In this document: positions 52,339 through 60,447 of the stretch, piece by piece
How the letters are laid out: each line of letters opens with the position of its first letter
Position numbering within the stretch: the stretch's first letter is position 1
Assembly: GCA_024644465.1 (NCBI GenBank)
Contig: JAHEKY010000003.1
Span: 1-64,000, forward strand
Length of the DNA stretch: 64,000 bases
Direction: 5' to 3'
Source of the DNA: Ilumatobacteraceae bacterium
Lineage (GTDB): Bacteria; Actinomycetota; Acidimicrobiia; Acidimicrobiales; Ilumatobacteraceae
Translations under genes and position numbers: made by a program
The notes under the pieces: model-generated
Told to the model about the DNA's origin: nothing
The model's input: only the letters and a program-made list of their open reading frames with translations
The model's database searches: none

Positions 52339-52835
52339 TGGTCGAGCGGATCTGGTCGGGGTGGCGCTCGCCGTACGTGAGCGACGCGGCGACGCGGCGC
52401 GGGGCCGAATCCGAGCGGAGCGTGTTCACGGAGCTGCTCGAGTCGGGGCTCCCCGACGAGGAGACGTTCATCGTGCACCGCGGCGAACTCGTCTTCGCGA
52501 TTCTCAACATCTACCCGTACACCTCGGGCCATCTGCTGATCGTCCCGTACCGCCAGGTCGCCGATCTGGCCGATCTCACCGCGGACGAGACCACCGAATT
52601 CTGGGCGACGGTGACCCGTGCGATCGACGTCGTCCGGCGTGCCTACGACCCGGACGGGATGAACGTCGGCATGAATCTCGGGCGGGCAGCCGGCGGCTCG
52701 ATCGCGACGCACCTGCACATGCATGTCGTCCCGCGGTGGAGCGGCGACTCCAATTTCGTCTCCGCGATCGCCAACGCCCAGACGCTGCCGGAAGCGCTCG
52801 ACGTGAGTGCTGCCCGCCTCCGCGCCGCGTGGTGA
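52338..52835 (+). CDS. HIT-domain AP4A phosphorylase-like protein
   Basis: A 165-residue histidine-triad nucleotide-binding protein. The N terminus IWSGWRSPYVSD is typical of the actinobacterial AP4A phosphorylase group, and the triad is THLHMHVVPRW. The mycobacterial homologue next to thrS (Rv2613c) phosphorolyses diadenosine tetraphosphate, which aminoacyl-tRNA synthetases can make. The ATG overlaps the thrS stop by one base. Confidence 0.92.
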   Translation: MVERIWSGWRSPYVSDAATRRGAESERSVFTELLESGLPDEETFIVHRGELVFAILNIYPYTSGHLLIVPYRQVADLADLTADETTEFWATVTRAIDVVRRAYDPDGMNVGMNLGRAAGGSIATHLHMHVVPRWSGDSNFVSAIANAQTLPEALDVSAARLRAAW

Positions 52836-52838
52836 CCG

Positions 52839-52844
52839 TACACT
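52839..52844 (+). promoter_or_regulatory. -10 element before the two-helix membrane protein
   Basis: TACACT lies eight bases before the ATG at 52853, or five before a GTG at 52850. It suggests a separate transcript start within the PIM cluster. Confidence 0.4.
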
Positions 52845-52852
52845 TCGGTGTG

Positions 52853-53326
52853 ATGACCGACGATCAACGCGACCAGCTTCCCGATGATCTCAACCCGTCC
52901 GGCTTCGTCGGCGCGTACCTGTTCCCCGACAACAGCCGCCGCCGCTGGCCCGGGGTGATGTACCTGGTCATCGCGGCGGTGTGTGTGCTCGTCGTCGCAG
53001 TCGCGGAGGACTCCGCCGTCGTCAACCGCGGCTGGCTCGTCGCCGCAGTACTGCTCGCTGCCGTCGGCGTGTTGTCGATCACGTCCGGTTGGAGAATGAC
53101 CGTCGACGAGAAGCAGGCGCTCGTCGCCGCCCAGGGCGCCGTCGAGTTCGGCGTCGGCCACGCGTCCGCGCAGCAGGTCTGGCGGGGCCTGCGCAGCCGG
53201 CCGACGTGGCGGGTGCTGTGCTACTCGGCCGAAGAGCCGCCACTGCAGCGCGGGCTCGTGCTCGTCGACGCCGTCGACGGCCGGATCGTCGAACGCCTGG
53301 TCGAGGAAAATGACGAAACCGAGTAG
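52853..53326 (+). CDS. two-helix membrane protein of unknown function
   Basis: A 157-residue protein between the HIT and pgsA genes. The N-terminal part GFVGAYLFPDNSRRRWPG is followed by two hydrophobic helices (about 36-53 and 61-78). The remaining half is soluble and contains VWRGLRSRPTWRVLCYS and ends in an acidic tail. I do not recognise the family. Its place suggests a partner of inositol-lipid synthesis, but only by position. The start may instead be the GTG one codon upstream. Confidence 0.75.
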   Translation: MTDDQRDQLPDDLNPSGFVGAYLFPDNSRRRWPGVMYLVIAAVCVLVVAVAEDSAVVNRGWLVAAVLLAAVGVLSITSGWRMTVDEKQALVAAQGAVEFGVGHASAQQVWRGLRSRPTWRVLCYSAEEPPLQRGLVLVDAVDGRIVERLVEENDETE

Positions 53327-53329
53327 GGT
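53324..53329 (+). promoter_or_regulatory. -10 element of a near-leaderless promoter for pgsA
   Basis: TAGGGT begins within the stop codon of the preceding gene and is followed by eight bases and the pgsA ATG. Confidence 0.35.
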
Positions 53330-53337
53330 CGCCCCCA

Positions 53338-54024
53338 ATGTTTGACGGCAAGTTCCGGACGCCGGTCGACAAAGCCGTCAAGCCACTCGGCGCGTTCCTG
53401 CGCCGCACGCGCCTGACCCCCGATCACCTGACGGTCGTCGGCCTGATCATCGGTGTCGGGGCCGCCGTCGCGATCGGTTTCGGTCGCCTGTGGATCGGCC
53501 TCGTCCTCGTCATCCTCGCTGCGCTGCCCGACCTGCTCGACGGCGCACTCGCGAAGGCGTCGGATTCGGCCAGCCAGCGCGGCGCGTTCTTCGACTCGAC
53601 CGTCGATCGGGTCACCGACTCGCTGCTGCTCGGTGGCATCGCCTGGCATTTCGCCAGTACCGAGTCCGCGCACCTCGCCCTCCTGCCGTTCGCGGTCGCC
53701 GCGGTCTCGTCGGTGATCAGCTACCAGCGGGCGAAGGCGGAATCGCTGGGGATCGACGCCAAGGGCGGCTTGATGGAGCGTGCCGAGCGAATCATCGCGA
53801 TCTGCGTCGGCCTCGCGTTCAACGTGCTGTTGATCCCGATTCTCTGGCTGATGCTCGTGCTGACGTCGATCACGGCGGTCCAACGCTTCGTCAAGGTCTG
53901 GCGGGCGGCGGCGATCGCTCCCGTCACCGCGGCGCGGATCGAGATGCGCCGCTCCCGCCGTCAGAGCCGACGCGTCGCCCGGACCGAGCGGCGGCGCACG
54001 CGCGTTCCCCGCCGCAAGCCCTGA
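53338..54024 (+). CDS. pgsA: phosphatidylinositol phosphate synthase-type CDP-alcohol phosphatidyltransferase
   Basis: Membrane enzyme of 228 residues that joins a CDP-diacylglycerol lipid to an inositol phosphate. The family motif is DLLDGALAK followed by RGAFFDSTVDR, giving the four metal-binding aspartates; the usual Arg after the first half is Lys here. Six hydrophobic helices fit the fold. The N-terminal FRTPVDKAVKPLG matches the actinobacterial PgsA1 type. The C-terminal tail is very basic (Arg-rich). Its place between HIT and the PatA-like gene supports the inositol assignment. Confidence 0.87.
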   Translation: MFDGKFRTPVDKAVKPLGAFLRRTRLTPDHLTVVGLIIGVGAAVAIGFGRLWIGLVLVILAALPDLLDGALAKASDSASQRGAFFDSTVDRVTDSLLLGGIAWHFASTESAHLALLPFAVAAVSSVISYQRAKAESLGIDAKGGLMERAERIIAICVGLAFNVLLIPILWLMLVLTSITAVQRFVKVWRAAAIAPVTAARIEMRRSRRQSRRVARTERRRTRVPRRKP

Positions 54025-54059
54025 GGGGCCGGGGTAACGGAGCGATCGGTGGTGCCGGC

Positions 54060-55043
54060 GTGAGCAACGGGAACCGGCGTCCGCCGGTCTTCGACGAATT
54101 CGACCCGAAGTGGCTCACCGGCCAGTTGACCACCGGCGGCTACAGGTTCGGCGCGCTCGCGGCCCGGCTGCTCCCGACCGCCGTCGCGGCCGGGCTGGCG
54201 ACACCGCTCGGCGCCACCGCGAACTTCGCCAGCCCCGAGCGGCGGGCGATGATCGAACGCCACCTGCGGCGGGTCGACCCGACGTTGCGGGGGATGCGGC
54301 TCCGCCGCGCCGTCCAGGACTCGTTCGACTCCTACGCCCGGTACTGGATCGAGAGCTTTCGGCTGCCGTACCTGTCGAAGCGCGCCGTCAGTGCGGCCTT
54401 CGTCGAGGATGGGTACCGGGTGCTCCTCGATGCACTCGACGGCGGCAAGGGTGCGATCATCGCGCTGCCGCACCTCGGGGGATGGGAGTGGGCGGGCCGA
54501 TGGATCGCCGACCGGGGTCACCCGATCACCGTGATCGTCGAACGGCTCGAACCGCCCGAGCTCTTCGACTGGTTCGTCGATCTGCGGTCGAAGCTCGGGA
54601 TGCGGGTCGTTCCCCTCGGTCCGCAGGCGGGCTCCGAGGTCGTCAAGGCGCTCAACGCGAATCACGTGGTCTGCCTGCTCTCGGATCGGGACATCCAGGG
54701 CAACGGCCCGGAGGTCGAGTTCTTCGGCGAGCGCACGACGCTGCCCGCGGGCCCCGCCACGCTCGCGCTGCGCACCGGCGCCCCGATCCTGCCGACCGGG
54801 GTGTACTTCACCGATCGCCTCGACGGCCACCTCGGGCACGTTCGCCCGCCCGTTCCCGCCGAGCGTGAGGCGAAGCGCCTGCGCGACGACGTCGCGCGCA
54901 TCACCCAGGACATCGCGAGGGAGCTCGAGGTGCTGATCCGGCGGGCGCCGACGCAGTGGCACATGTTCCAGCCGAACTGGCCGTCAGATCCCGGATATCC
55001 CCAGTTCAGCTCAACTCTCGAGCGTGACTTGCCGAAGAACTGA
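54060..55043 (+). CDS. PatA-like lysophospholipid/PIM acyltransferase
   Basis: A 327-residue acyltransferase of the LpxL/HtrB-PatA superfamily. The catalytic His-x4-Glu pair lies in LPHLGGWEWAG, and conserved DRDIQGNG and FFGERTTLPAGPATLALRTG follow. In mycobacteria the equivalent gene acylates the mannose of PIM. The GTG start lies 36 bases after the pgsA stop. No signal peptide is seen, so it is probably a peripheral cytoplasmic-face enzyme. Confidence 0.88.
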   Translation: MSNGNRRPPVFDEFDPKWLTGQLTTGGYRFGALAARLLPTAVAAGLATPLGATANFASPERRAMIERHLRRVDPTLRGMRLRRAVQDSFDSYARYWIESFRLPYLSKRAVSAAFVEDGYRVLLDALDGGKGAIIALPHLGGWEWAGRWIADRGHPITVIVERLEPPELFDWFVDLRSKLGMRVVPLGPQAGSEVVKALNANHVVCLLSDRDIQGNGPEVEFFGERTTLPAGPATLALRTGAPILPTGVYFTDRLDGHLGHVRPPVPAEREAKRLRDDVARITQDIARELEVLIRRAPTQWHMFQPNWPSDPGYPQFSSTLERDLPKN

Positions 55044-55120
55044 ACATCGACAAACCGCGTCTTTTCACGATCGCGAGTCGCCCTGGACGGCTCGTCGCGT
55101 CCGCCGTTGCGATCGCAGCG

Positions 55121-57778
55121 GTGTACCTCGTGCTGCCCCCCGGGGCGGCGGCGGAGACGCTGCGCGTGCTCGCCCCGGCCATCGGCGTCGGTGCAATCCT
55201 GATCGGCGTCGCGGCCAACGAGCCGCGACGATCCGGTGGCTGGTCGATGTTCGTCGTGGCCTTCGTGATGGAGGCGATCGGCGCACTGATCTGGTCGACC
55301 CGGCACTTCGCCGGTGATGTGACCTATCCCTCGGTGATCGAGCTGTTCCGGGCGGTCGCCGCGTTGTTCCTCCTGGCCGGTGTCGTCCGGATGAGCCGTG
55401 ACGACCAGGGTGAGTCCGACGCGTTCGGCACGATCGAGACGGCGATCGTGGCAATCGCGTCCGGTGTCGGTGTGTGGCTGCTCGTCATCGAGCCGTACGT
55501 CTCCGAGCGCTCGCTGGCATTCGGTCAGAAGGCGTGGGCGATCCTCATCCCGCTGATCGGCGCGCTGTCGCTCGCGGTCGGCGTCCGCTTCGCCGCGCAG
55601 AGCCGCTTCCGGGAGCGGTCACCGCGGCTGATCGCGATCGGCCTGGGCGTGACCGTCCTCGCCGACGCGCTCCGGAGCTTCTTCGAACTCCGCGAACGCT
55701 ACGGGCCGGGTGGGTTCGTCGCCGCCCTGACGATCCTCGCACCACTGCTCCTCGCCGCCGCGGCGCTCGACGAGTCGATGGCGCCGCGCAACCGCCCGGT
55801 CGTCGAGGCCGCGGGCTTCGGAAGGGTCGTCGGGCTCAGCGTCGCCGCGCTCACGCCGTTGACCGTCCTGTTCGCGCTGACGGTCACCGACCTCGGCTCG
55901 AGGATGACGCGCGTCGTCGCCGCTGTCTCGGCGATGATCGTCGTCGTGCTCGCACTCGCGCGGATGTGGGGTCTCGTCGCGACCGTGCGGGCGCTGACGG
56001 AGCGCCGCGGCCAGGACCGTCTCGCCGCGATGGTCGAGCACTCCAGCGATGTCGTGATGCTCGTCGACGACGACGGCGACATCCGCTACGCCAGCCCCGG
56101 TCTCACGAGCACGCTCGGCCACCGCGCGTCCGACTGGATCAGCCGTCCGATGATCGACCTCGTCGTCAACGACGACCGCGCCGCCGCCGAGCAGCAACTC
56201 CAGAACCTGATCGGGCTCGGCTCGGGCGGCACCGTGAAGTTCGAAGCGAGCCTCGTTCGGGTCGACGGTCAGCGGCGCAGGATGGAGGCGACGATCGCCA
56301 ACCTGATCGGCGGCGAGGCGGTCGACGGCATCGTCGCCACGTTCCGCGACGTGACCGAGCAGCGCGACCTCGAGAACCAGCTCAGTCACCGCGCGTTCCA
56401 CGACGAATTGACCGGTCTCGCCAACCGCGCGCTGTTCCTCGACCGGATGGACCACGCGTTGCGGATCACCCGCCTCGACACCGATCCGGTCGTCGTCCTG
56501 TTCGTCGACCTCGACGACTTCAAGTCGGTCAACGACGCGCTCGGTCACGCGGTCGGCGACCAGCTGTTGCGGCACATCGCCGGCCGCATCAAGACGACCG
56601 CCGGCAGCGGTGACACCCCCGCCCGTCTCGGCGGCGACGAGTTCGCGATCCTGCTGGAGGACCGCGGAGGTGTCGAACGAGCGCTGCACATGGCCGAGTC
56701 GCTGCTCGATCTGCTGCGCGAGCCCGTGTCGCTCGGTGGCTACGACCTCACGGTGCTCGCGAGCGTCGGCGTCGCCGTTGCCGCACAGGGGATGTCGACG
56801 TCGAGCCTGCTGCGCGATGCCGACATCGCGATGTACGAGGCGAAGCGCGCGGGGAAGGGACAGATCAAGATCTTCGACCCGGCGATGCGACTGAGCGCGA
56901 CGACCCACCTCGAGTACCGGAGCGACCTCGCCAACGCGATCAACACCGGCCAGCTGCGCTTGATCTTCCAGCCCCAGGTCGACTTGCGCACCGGCGAGGT
57001 GATCGGCGCCGAAGCCCTCGTGCGCTGGCGGCATCCCGAGCGGGGCGACGTCAACCCGACCGAGTTCATCCCGATCGCAGAGCGCTCCGGATTGATCAAT
57101 GGGATCGGCGAGTGGATCATCGACGAGAGCGTCCGGATCGCGAAGACGTGGCAACGCAGCGGCCCGCGCGCGATGAGCGTGAACGTGTCCGCAGTGCAAC
57201 TGCGCAACCCGTCCTTCGTCGCACAGGTCTCGGCCGCGCTCCGGAGGTACGACCTCGATCCCCGACAACTGACACTCGAGATCACCGAGACCGTGCTCGT
57301 CGACGAGATCGAGGCCGCCTCGGGTGTGCTCGCCGACCTCCGCGGCCTCGGCGTCCGCATCGCGATCGACGACTTCGGCACCGGGTACTGCTCGCTGTCG
57401 TATCTGCAGCGGTTCCCGGTCGACGTCGTCAAGATCGACAAGCAGTTCGTCGACGAGCTCGGCGGCGACCCCCGGAGTTCGAGCCTCGCCCAGATGATCC
57501 TGCAGATGACGTCGAGCCTCGAGGTCCTCAGCGTCGCCGAGGGCATCGAGCGCCCGGAACAGCTGGTCGTGCTGCGCCGGATGGGCTGCGACGTGGGACA
57601 GGGCTTCCTGCTCTCGCGGCCACTGGAGGCCGACGTCATCATGGAGCGGTTCGGTCTCGTGTTCCCGCCGCCGCTCGGCACGCGCGCGGGTGCGCCGCCT
57701 CCGCCGCCCCCGATGCAGCCACCGAACCCACCGAGGGAGTCGGCGGACGTCGCGATCCAGACGCCGTCGATGAACTGA
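55121..57778 (+). CDS. membrane PAS-GGDEF-EAL c-di-GMP protein
   Basis: A protein of about 885 residues. Seven or eight hydrophobic helices fill residues 1 to about 280, then PAS (MVEHSSDVVMLVDDDGDIRY), GGDEF with an intact site (RLGGDEFAILLEDR), and EAL with intact catalytic motifs (AEALVRWRHP, DDFGTGYCSLSYL). Both synthesis and breakdown of cyclic di-GMP are possible. The C terminus is Pro-rich. The GTG start is provisional: the frame is open back to 55028 and encodes an apparent helix, but it has only a CTG (55040) upstream. It separates the PatA-like and PimA-like genes. Confidence 0.93.
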   Translation: MYLVLPPGAAAETLRVLAPAIGVGAILIGVAANEPRRSGGWSMFVVAFVMEAIGALIWSTRHFAGDVTYPSVIELFRAVAALFLLAGVVRMSRDDQGESDAFGTIETAIVAIASGVGVWLLVIEPYVSERSLAFGQKAWAILIPLIGALSLAVGVRFAAQSRFRERSPRLIAIGLGVTVLADALRSFFELRERYGPGGFVAALTILAPLLLAAAALDESMAPRNRPVVEAAGFGRVVGLSVAALTPLTVLFALTVTDLGSRMTRVVAAVSAMIVVVLALARMWGLVATVRALTERRGQDRLAAMVEHSSDVVMLVDDDGDIRYASPGLTSTLGHRASDWISRPMIDLVVNDDRAAAEQQLQNLIGLGSGGTVKFEASLVRVDGQRRRMEATIANLIGGEAVDGIVATFRDVTEQRDLENQLSHRAFHDELTGLANRALFLDRMDHALRITRLDTDPVVVLFVDLDDFKSVNDALGHAVGDQLLRHIAGRIKTTAGSGDTPARLGGDEFAILLEDRGGVERALHMAESLLDLLREPVSLGGYDLTVLASVGVAVAAQGMSTSSLLRDADIAMYEAKRAGKGQIKIFDPAMRLSATTHLEYRSDLANAINTGQLRLIFQPQVDLRTGEVIGAEALVRWRHPERGDVNPTEFIPIAERSGLINGIGEWIIDESVRIAKTWQRSGPRAMSVNVSAVQLRNPSFVAQVSAALRRYDLDPRQLTLEITETVLVDEIEAASGVLADLRGLGVRIAIDDFGTGYCSLSYLQRFPVDVVKIDKQFVDELGGDPRSSSLAQMILQMTSSLEVLSVAEGIERPEQLVVLRRMGCDVGQGFLLSRPLEADVIMERFGLVFPPPLGTRAGAPPPPPPMQPPNPPRESADVAIQTPSMN

Positions 57779-57818
57779 GCCTGCCCGGTCCGGCCGGCTG
57801 TCGGCTAGACATTGCGCG

Positions 57819-58913
57819 GTGGGACCTCCGTTGCGTGTCGGCCTGCTGTGTCCGTACAGCCTGACGATCTTCGGCGGCGTGCAGATGCAGGTGCTCGCCC
57901 TCGCCCGTGAGTTGCGCTCGCGAGGGATCGAGGCACGCGTGCTCGGCCCGTGCGACGGGCCGCCTCCGGCGAGCTTCGTCACGCCGCTCGGCAACTCGCT
58001 GCCGACCGCCGCGAACGGATCGATTGCGCCGCTCGCACCCGACCCGCCAGCGGTCCTGCGTACGATCCGGGCGCTCAACGACGAGGACTTCGACGTGCTG
58101 CACCTGCACGAGCCACTGGCCCCGGGGCCGACGCTGACATCGGTCGTCCTGCACCGGGCGCCGACCGTCGGCACGTTCCACGCCGCCGGGTCGTCCAGCA
58201 GCTATCGCTTGCTCAACCCACTGCTGCGGCGGCTGATCAAGCGCATCGATCACGGCGTCGTCGTGTCGAAGGATGCCCTTGCGCTCGTCCAGGCACATTT
58301 CGGGGTCGACTACGAGGTGCTGTTCAACGCGGTGGAGATCAAGGTGATCCGCTCGATCCCGCCGATCCCGACCGCTCGCCGAACCGTGTTCTTCTGCGGT
58401 CGCCACGAGGAGCGCAAGGGGTTGCGGATCCTGATCGATGCGTTCGAGACGATGCCCGCCGACGTCGATCTGCTGATCGCCAGCGACGGGCCCGACACGG
58501 CCGAGCTGATGCGTCACACCGCGCACGACCCGCGTGTGCACTGGCTCGGCCGGATCACAGATCGCGAGAAGTTCGCCCGGCTCCGCGGCGCCGACGTGTT
58601 CTGCGCGCCGTCGCTCGGTGGCGAGTCGTTCGGCATCGTGCTGATCGAGGCGATGGCAGCGGGTACGACCGTCGTCGCGAGCGACCTGCCCGGCTATCGC
58701 AACGTCGCCACCGACGGCGAGGACGCGCTGTTGACCGCGCCGGGATCGGTCGGCGACCTCGCCGGGGCGCTGCGCCGCGTGCTCGACGACGACGCGCTCG
58801 CGGCCGGTCTGCGCCGGACCGGCTCCGCGCGCGCCGAACAGTTCGCGATGACAGCGCTGGCTGATCGTTACGTCGAGATCTACGAGGGGCTCCGCGGCGC
58901 TACGGGCCGCTGA
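57819..58913 (+). CDS. pimA: PimA-like phosphatidylinositol mannosyltransferase (GT4)
   Basis: GT4 glycosyltransferase of 364 residues. The N-terminal G-loop is YSLTIFGGVQMQVLALAREL, and the acceptor region has DVLHLHEPLAPGPTL with TVGTFHAA. The C-terminal donor site contains FCGRHEERKGL and APSLGGESFGIVLIEAMAAGT with its conserved EX7E motif. In mycobacteria PimA starts PIM synthesis by adding mannose from GDP-mannose to phosphatidylinositol. GTG start; TAGACA seven bases upstream is a possible -10. Confidence 0.9.
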   Translation: MGPPLRVGLLCPYSLTIFGGVQMQVLALARELRSRGIEARVLGPCDGPPPASFVTPLGNSLPTAANGSIAPLAPDPPAVLRTIRALNDEDFDVLHLHEPLAPGPTLTSVVLHRAPTVGTFHAAGSSSSYRLLNPLLRRLIKRIDHGVVVSKDALALVQAHFGVDYEVLFNAVEIKVIRSIPPIPTARRTVFFCGRHEERKGLRILIDAFETMPADVDLLIASDGPDTAELMRHTAHDPRVHWLGRITDREKFARLRGADVFCAPSLGGESFGIVLIEAMAAGTTVVASDLPGYRNVATDGEDALLTAPGSVGDLAGALRRVLDDDALAAGLRRTGSARAEQFAMTALADRYVEIYEGLRGATGR

Positions 58914-58962
58914 GCTCCCGGCGAAACCCGATCACATCGCCGCCGGTCAACCGGGCTCCCCG

Positions 58963-58968
58963 TACACT
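58963..58968 (+). promoter_or_regulatory. -10 element of a leaderless promoter for lemA
   Basis: TACACT followed by six bases and the lemA ATG; no Shine-Dalgarno. Confidence 0.55.
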
Positions 58969-58974
58969 GACGCC

Positions 58975-59526
58975 ATGTTTCTCATCATCGTGGTCGTCAT
59001 CGTGGCGATCCTGCTCCTCGCCGCCATCCTTGCGTACAACGGCCTCATCCGTCGCCGGAACCAGATCGAGAACGCCTGGTCACAGATCGACGTGCAGCTC
59101 AAGCGCCGTCTCGATCTGATCCCGAACCTCGTCGAGACGGTCAAGGGCTACGCCGCCCACGAGCGCGAGACGCTCGAGGCCGTGATCGCCGCGCGCAACG
59201 CTGCGATCGAAGCGCCGGACACACCGGCGGGCCAGGAGGGCGCGAACGACATGCTGAGCGGTGCGCTGCGCAAGCTGTTCGCACTCAGTGAGGCGTATCC
59301 GGATCTCAAGGCGAACCAGAACTTCCTGGCCCTGCAGGAGGAGTTGACGGCGACCGAGGGCCGCGTCGCGTACTCGCGCCAGTTCTACAACGACAGCGTC
59401 CTCGACTACAACAACAAGCTCGAGCAGTTCCCGACCGTGTTCTTCGCGCGGGTGATGAAGTTCGAGCGCCGGGAGTACTTCCAGGCCGAGGAGTCGGCAC
59501 GCACCGCACCGACGGTCGAGTTCTGA
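58975..59526 (+). CDS. lemA: LemA-family membrane protein
   Basis: A 183-residue protein. One N-terminal membrane helix (about 3-22) is followed by the LemA signature NGLIRRRNQIENAWSQIDVQLKRRLDLIPNLVETVKGYA and a helical bundle (ARNAAIEA, LSGALRKLFALSEAYPDLKA, FLALQEELTATEGRVAYSRQ). LemA proteins are widespread, often paired with an M48 protease gene as here, and of unclear function. Confidence 0.93.
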   Translation: MFLIIVVVIVAILLLAAILAYNGLIRRRNQIENAWSQIDVQLKRRLDLIPNLVETVKGYAAHERETLEAVIAARNAAIEAPDTPAGQEGANDMLSGALRKLFALSEAYPDLKANQNFLALQEELTATEGRVAYSRQFYNDSVLDYNNKLEQFPTVFFARVMKFERREYFQAEESARTAPTVEF

Positions 59527-59541
59527 TCCCGTCGTCCGCTG

Positions 59542-60447
59542 ATGTATGAACTGATCCGTTCGAACAAACGCCGCAGCATCGCACTCGTCGCCGCCTTCGT
59601 CGTCGTCGTCGCCCTGGTCGGCGCTGCGATCGGCCTGGTCGTCGGCAACGGGATCGCATTCACGGTCGTCGCCCTCGTGTTCAGCGGGGCCGTTGCGTTC
59701 GCGTCCTACTGGAAGGCCGACAAGATCGCGCTGGCGGTCAGTCGCGCGAAGCCCGCGTCCGAGCAGGAGTACGCGCGGCTGCACAACCTCGTCGAGGGCC
59801 TGTGCATCGCCGGAGGGCTCCCCAAGCCGGGCGTGTACGTGATCGACGACCCGGCGCCGAACGCGTTCGCCACCGGCCGCAACCCCGACCATGCCGCGAT
59901 CGCCGTCACGACCGGGCTGCTCGAGATCATGAACCGCGTCGAACTCGAAGGCGTGATCGCCCACGAACTCGGCCACATCCGCAACTACGACATCCTCGTG
60001 TCGACCCTCGCGGTCACGATGGTCGGCGCCGTTGCGCTGCTCGCCGACGGTGCGATCCGGTTGATGTGGTGGAACGGCGGCCGGGTGTCACGTTCGGGTG
60101 ACCGCGGCAACCACAACAACCCGTTGGCACTGCTCGGGTTCGCATTGCTGATCGTCGCGCCGCTGATCGCGCGGGCGATGCAAGCCGCGATCTCGCGGCG
60201 TCGTGAGACCCTCGCCGACGTCAGCGCCTGCCAGCTCACGCGATATCCGCCCGGGCTCATCTCGGCGCTCGAGAAACTGCAGGCAGACACGACGGTGACG
60301 CACAGTGCGTCGACAGCTACGGCACACTTGTGGATCGAACAGCCGATGAGTGGTGTCGGGGACGGCGGCCGACTCGGAGGGGTTCACAAGATGTTCGACA
60401 CCCACCCCCCGCTCGATGAGCGCATCGCATTGTTGAGAGAACTCTGA
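59542..60447 (+). CDS. M48-family membrane zinc metalloprotease (HtpX-like)
   Basis: A 301-residue integral membrane protease. Two N-terminal helices (about 12-55) precede the zinc motif HELGH in GVIAHELGHIRNYD. Two further helices follow, then the third zinc ligand region RRRETLADVSAC. The C terminus is FDTHPPLDERIALL, typical of HtpX. HtpX proteins degrade misfolded membrane proteins. The gene is 15 bases after lemA, and its stop overlaps the ATG of the DUF3048 gene. Confidence 0.92.
   Translation: MYELIRSNKRRSIALVAAFVVVVALVGAAIGLVVGNGIAFTVVALVFSGAVAFASYWKADKIALAVSRAKPASEQEYARLHNLVEGLCIAGGLPKPGVYVIDDPAPNAFATGRNPDHAAIAVTTGLLEIMNRVELEGVIAHELGHIRNYDILVSTLAVTMVGAVALLADGAIRLMWWNGGRVSRSGDRGNHNNPLALLGFALLIVAPLIARAMQAAISRRRETLADVSACQLTRYPPGLISALEKLQADTTVTHSASTATAHLWIEQPMSGVGDGGRLGGVHKMFDTHPPLDERIALLREL

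Noticed and set aside
55619-58174. An 851-codon minus-strand frame opposite the GGDEF-EAL gene
   Set aside because: The forward gene has intact PAS, GGDEF and EAL motifs, while the reverse frame shows none and is biased in the way shadows are.
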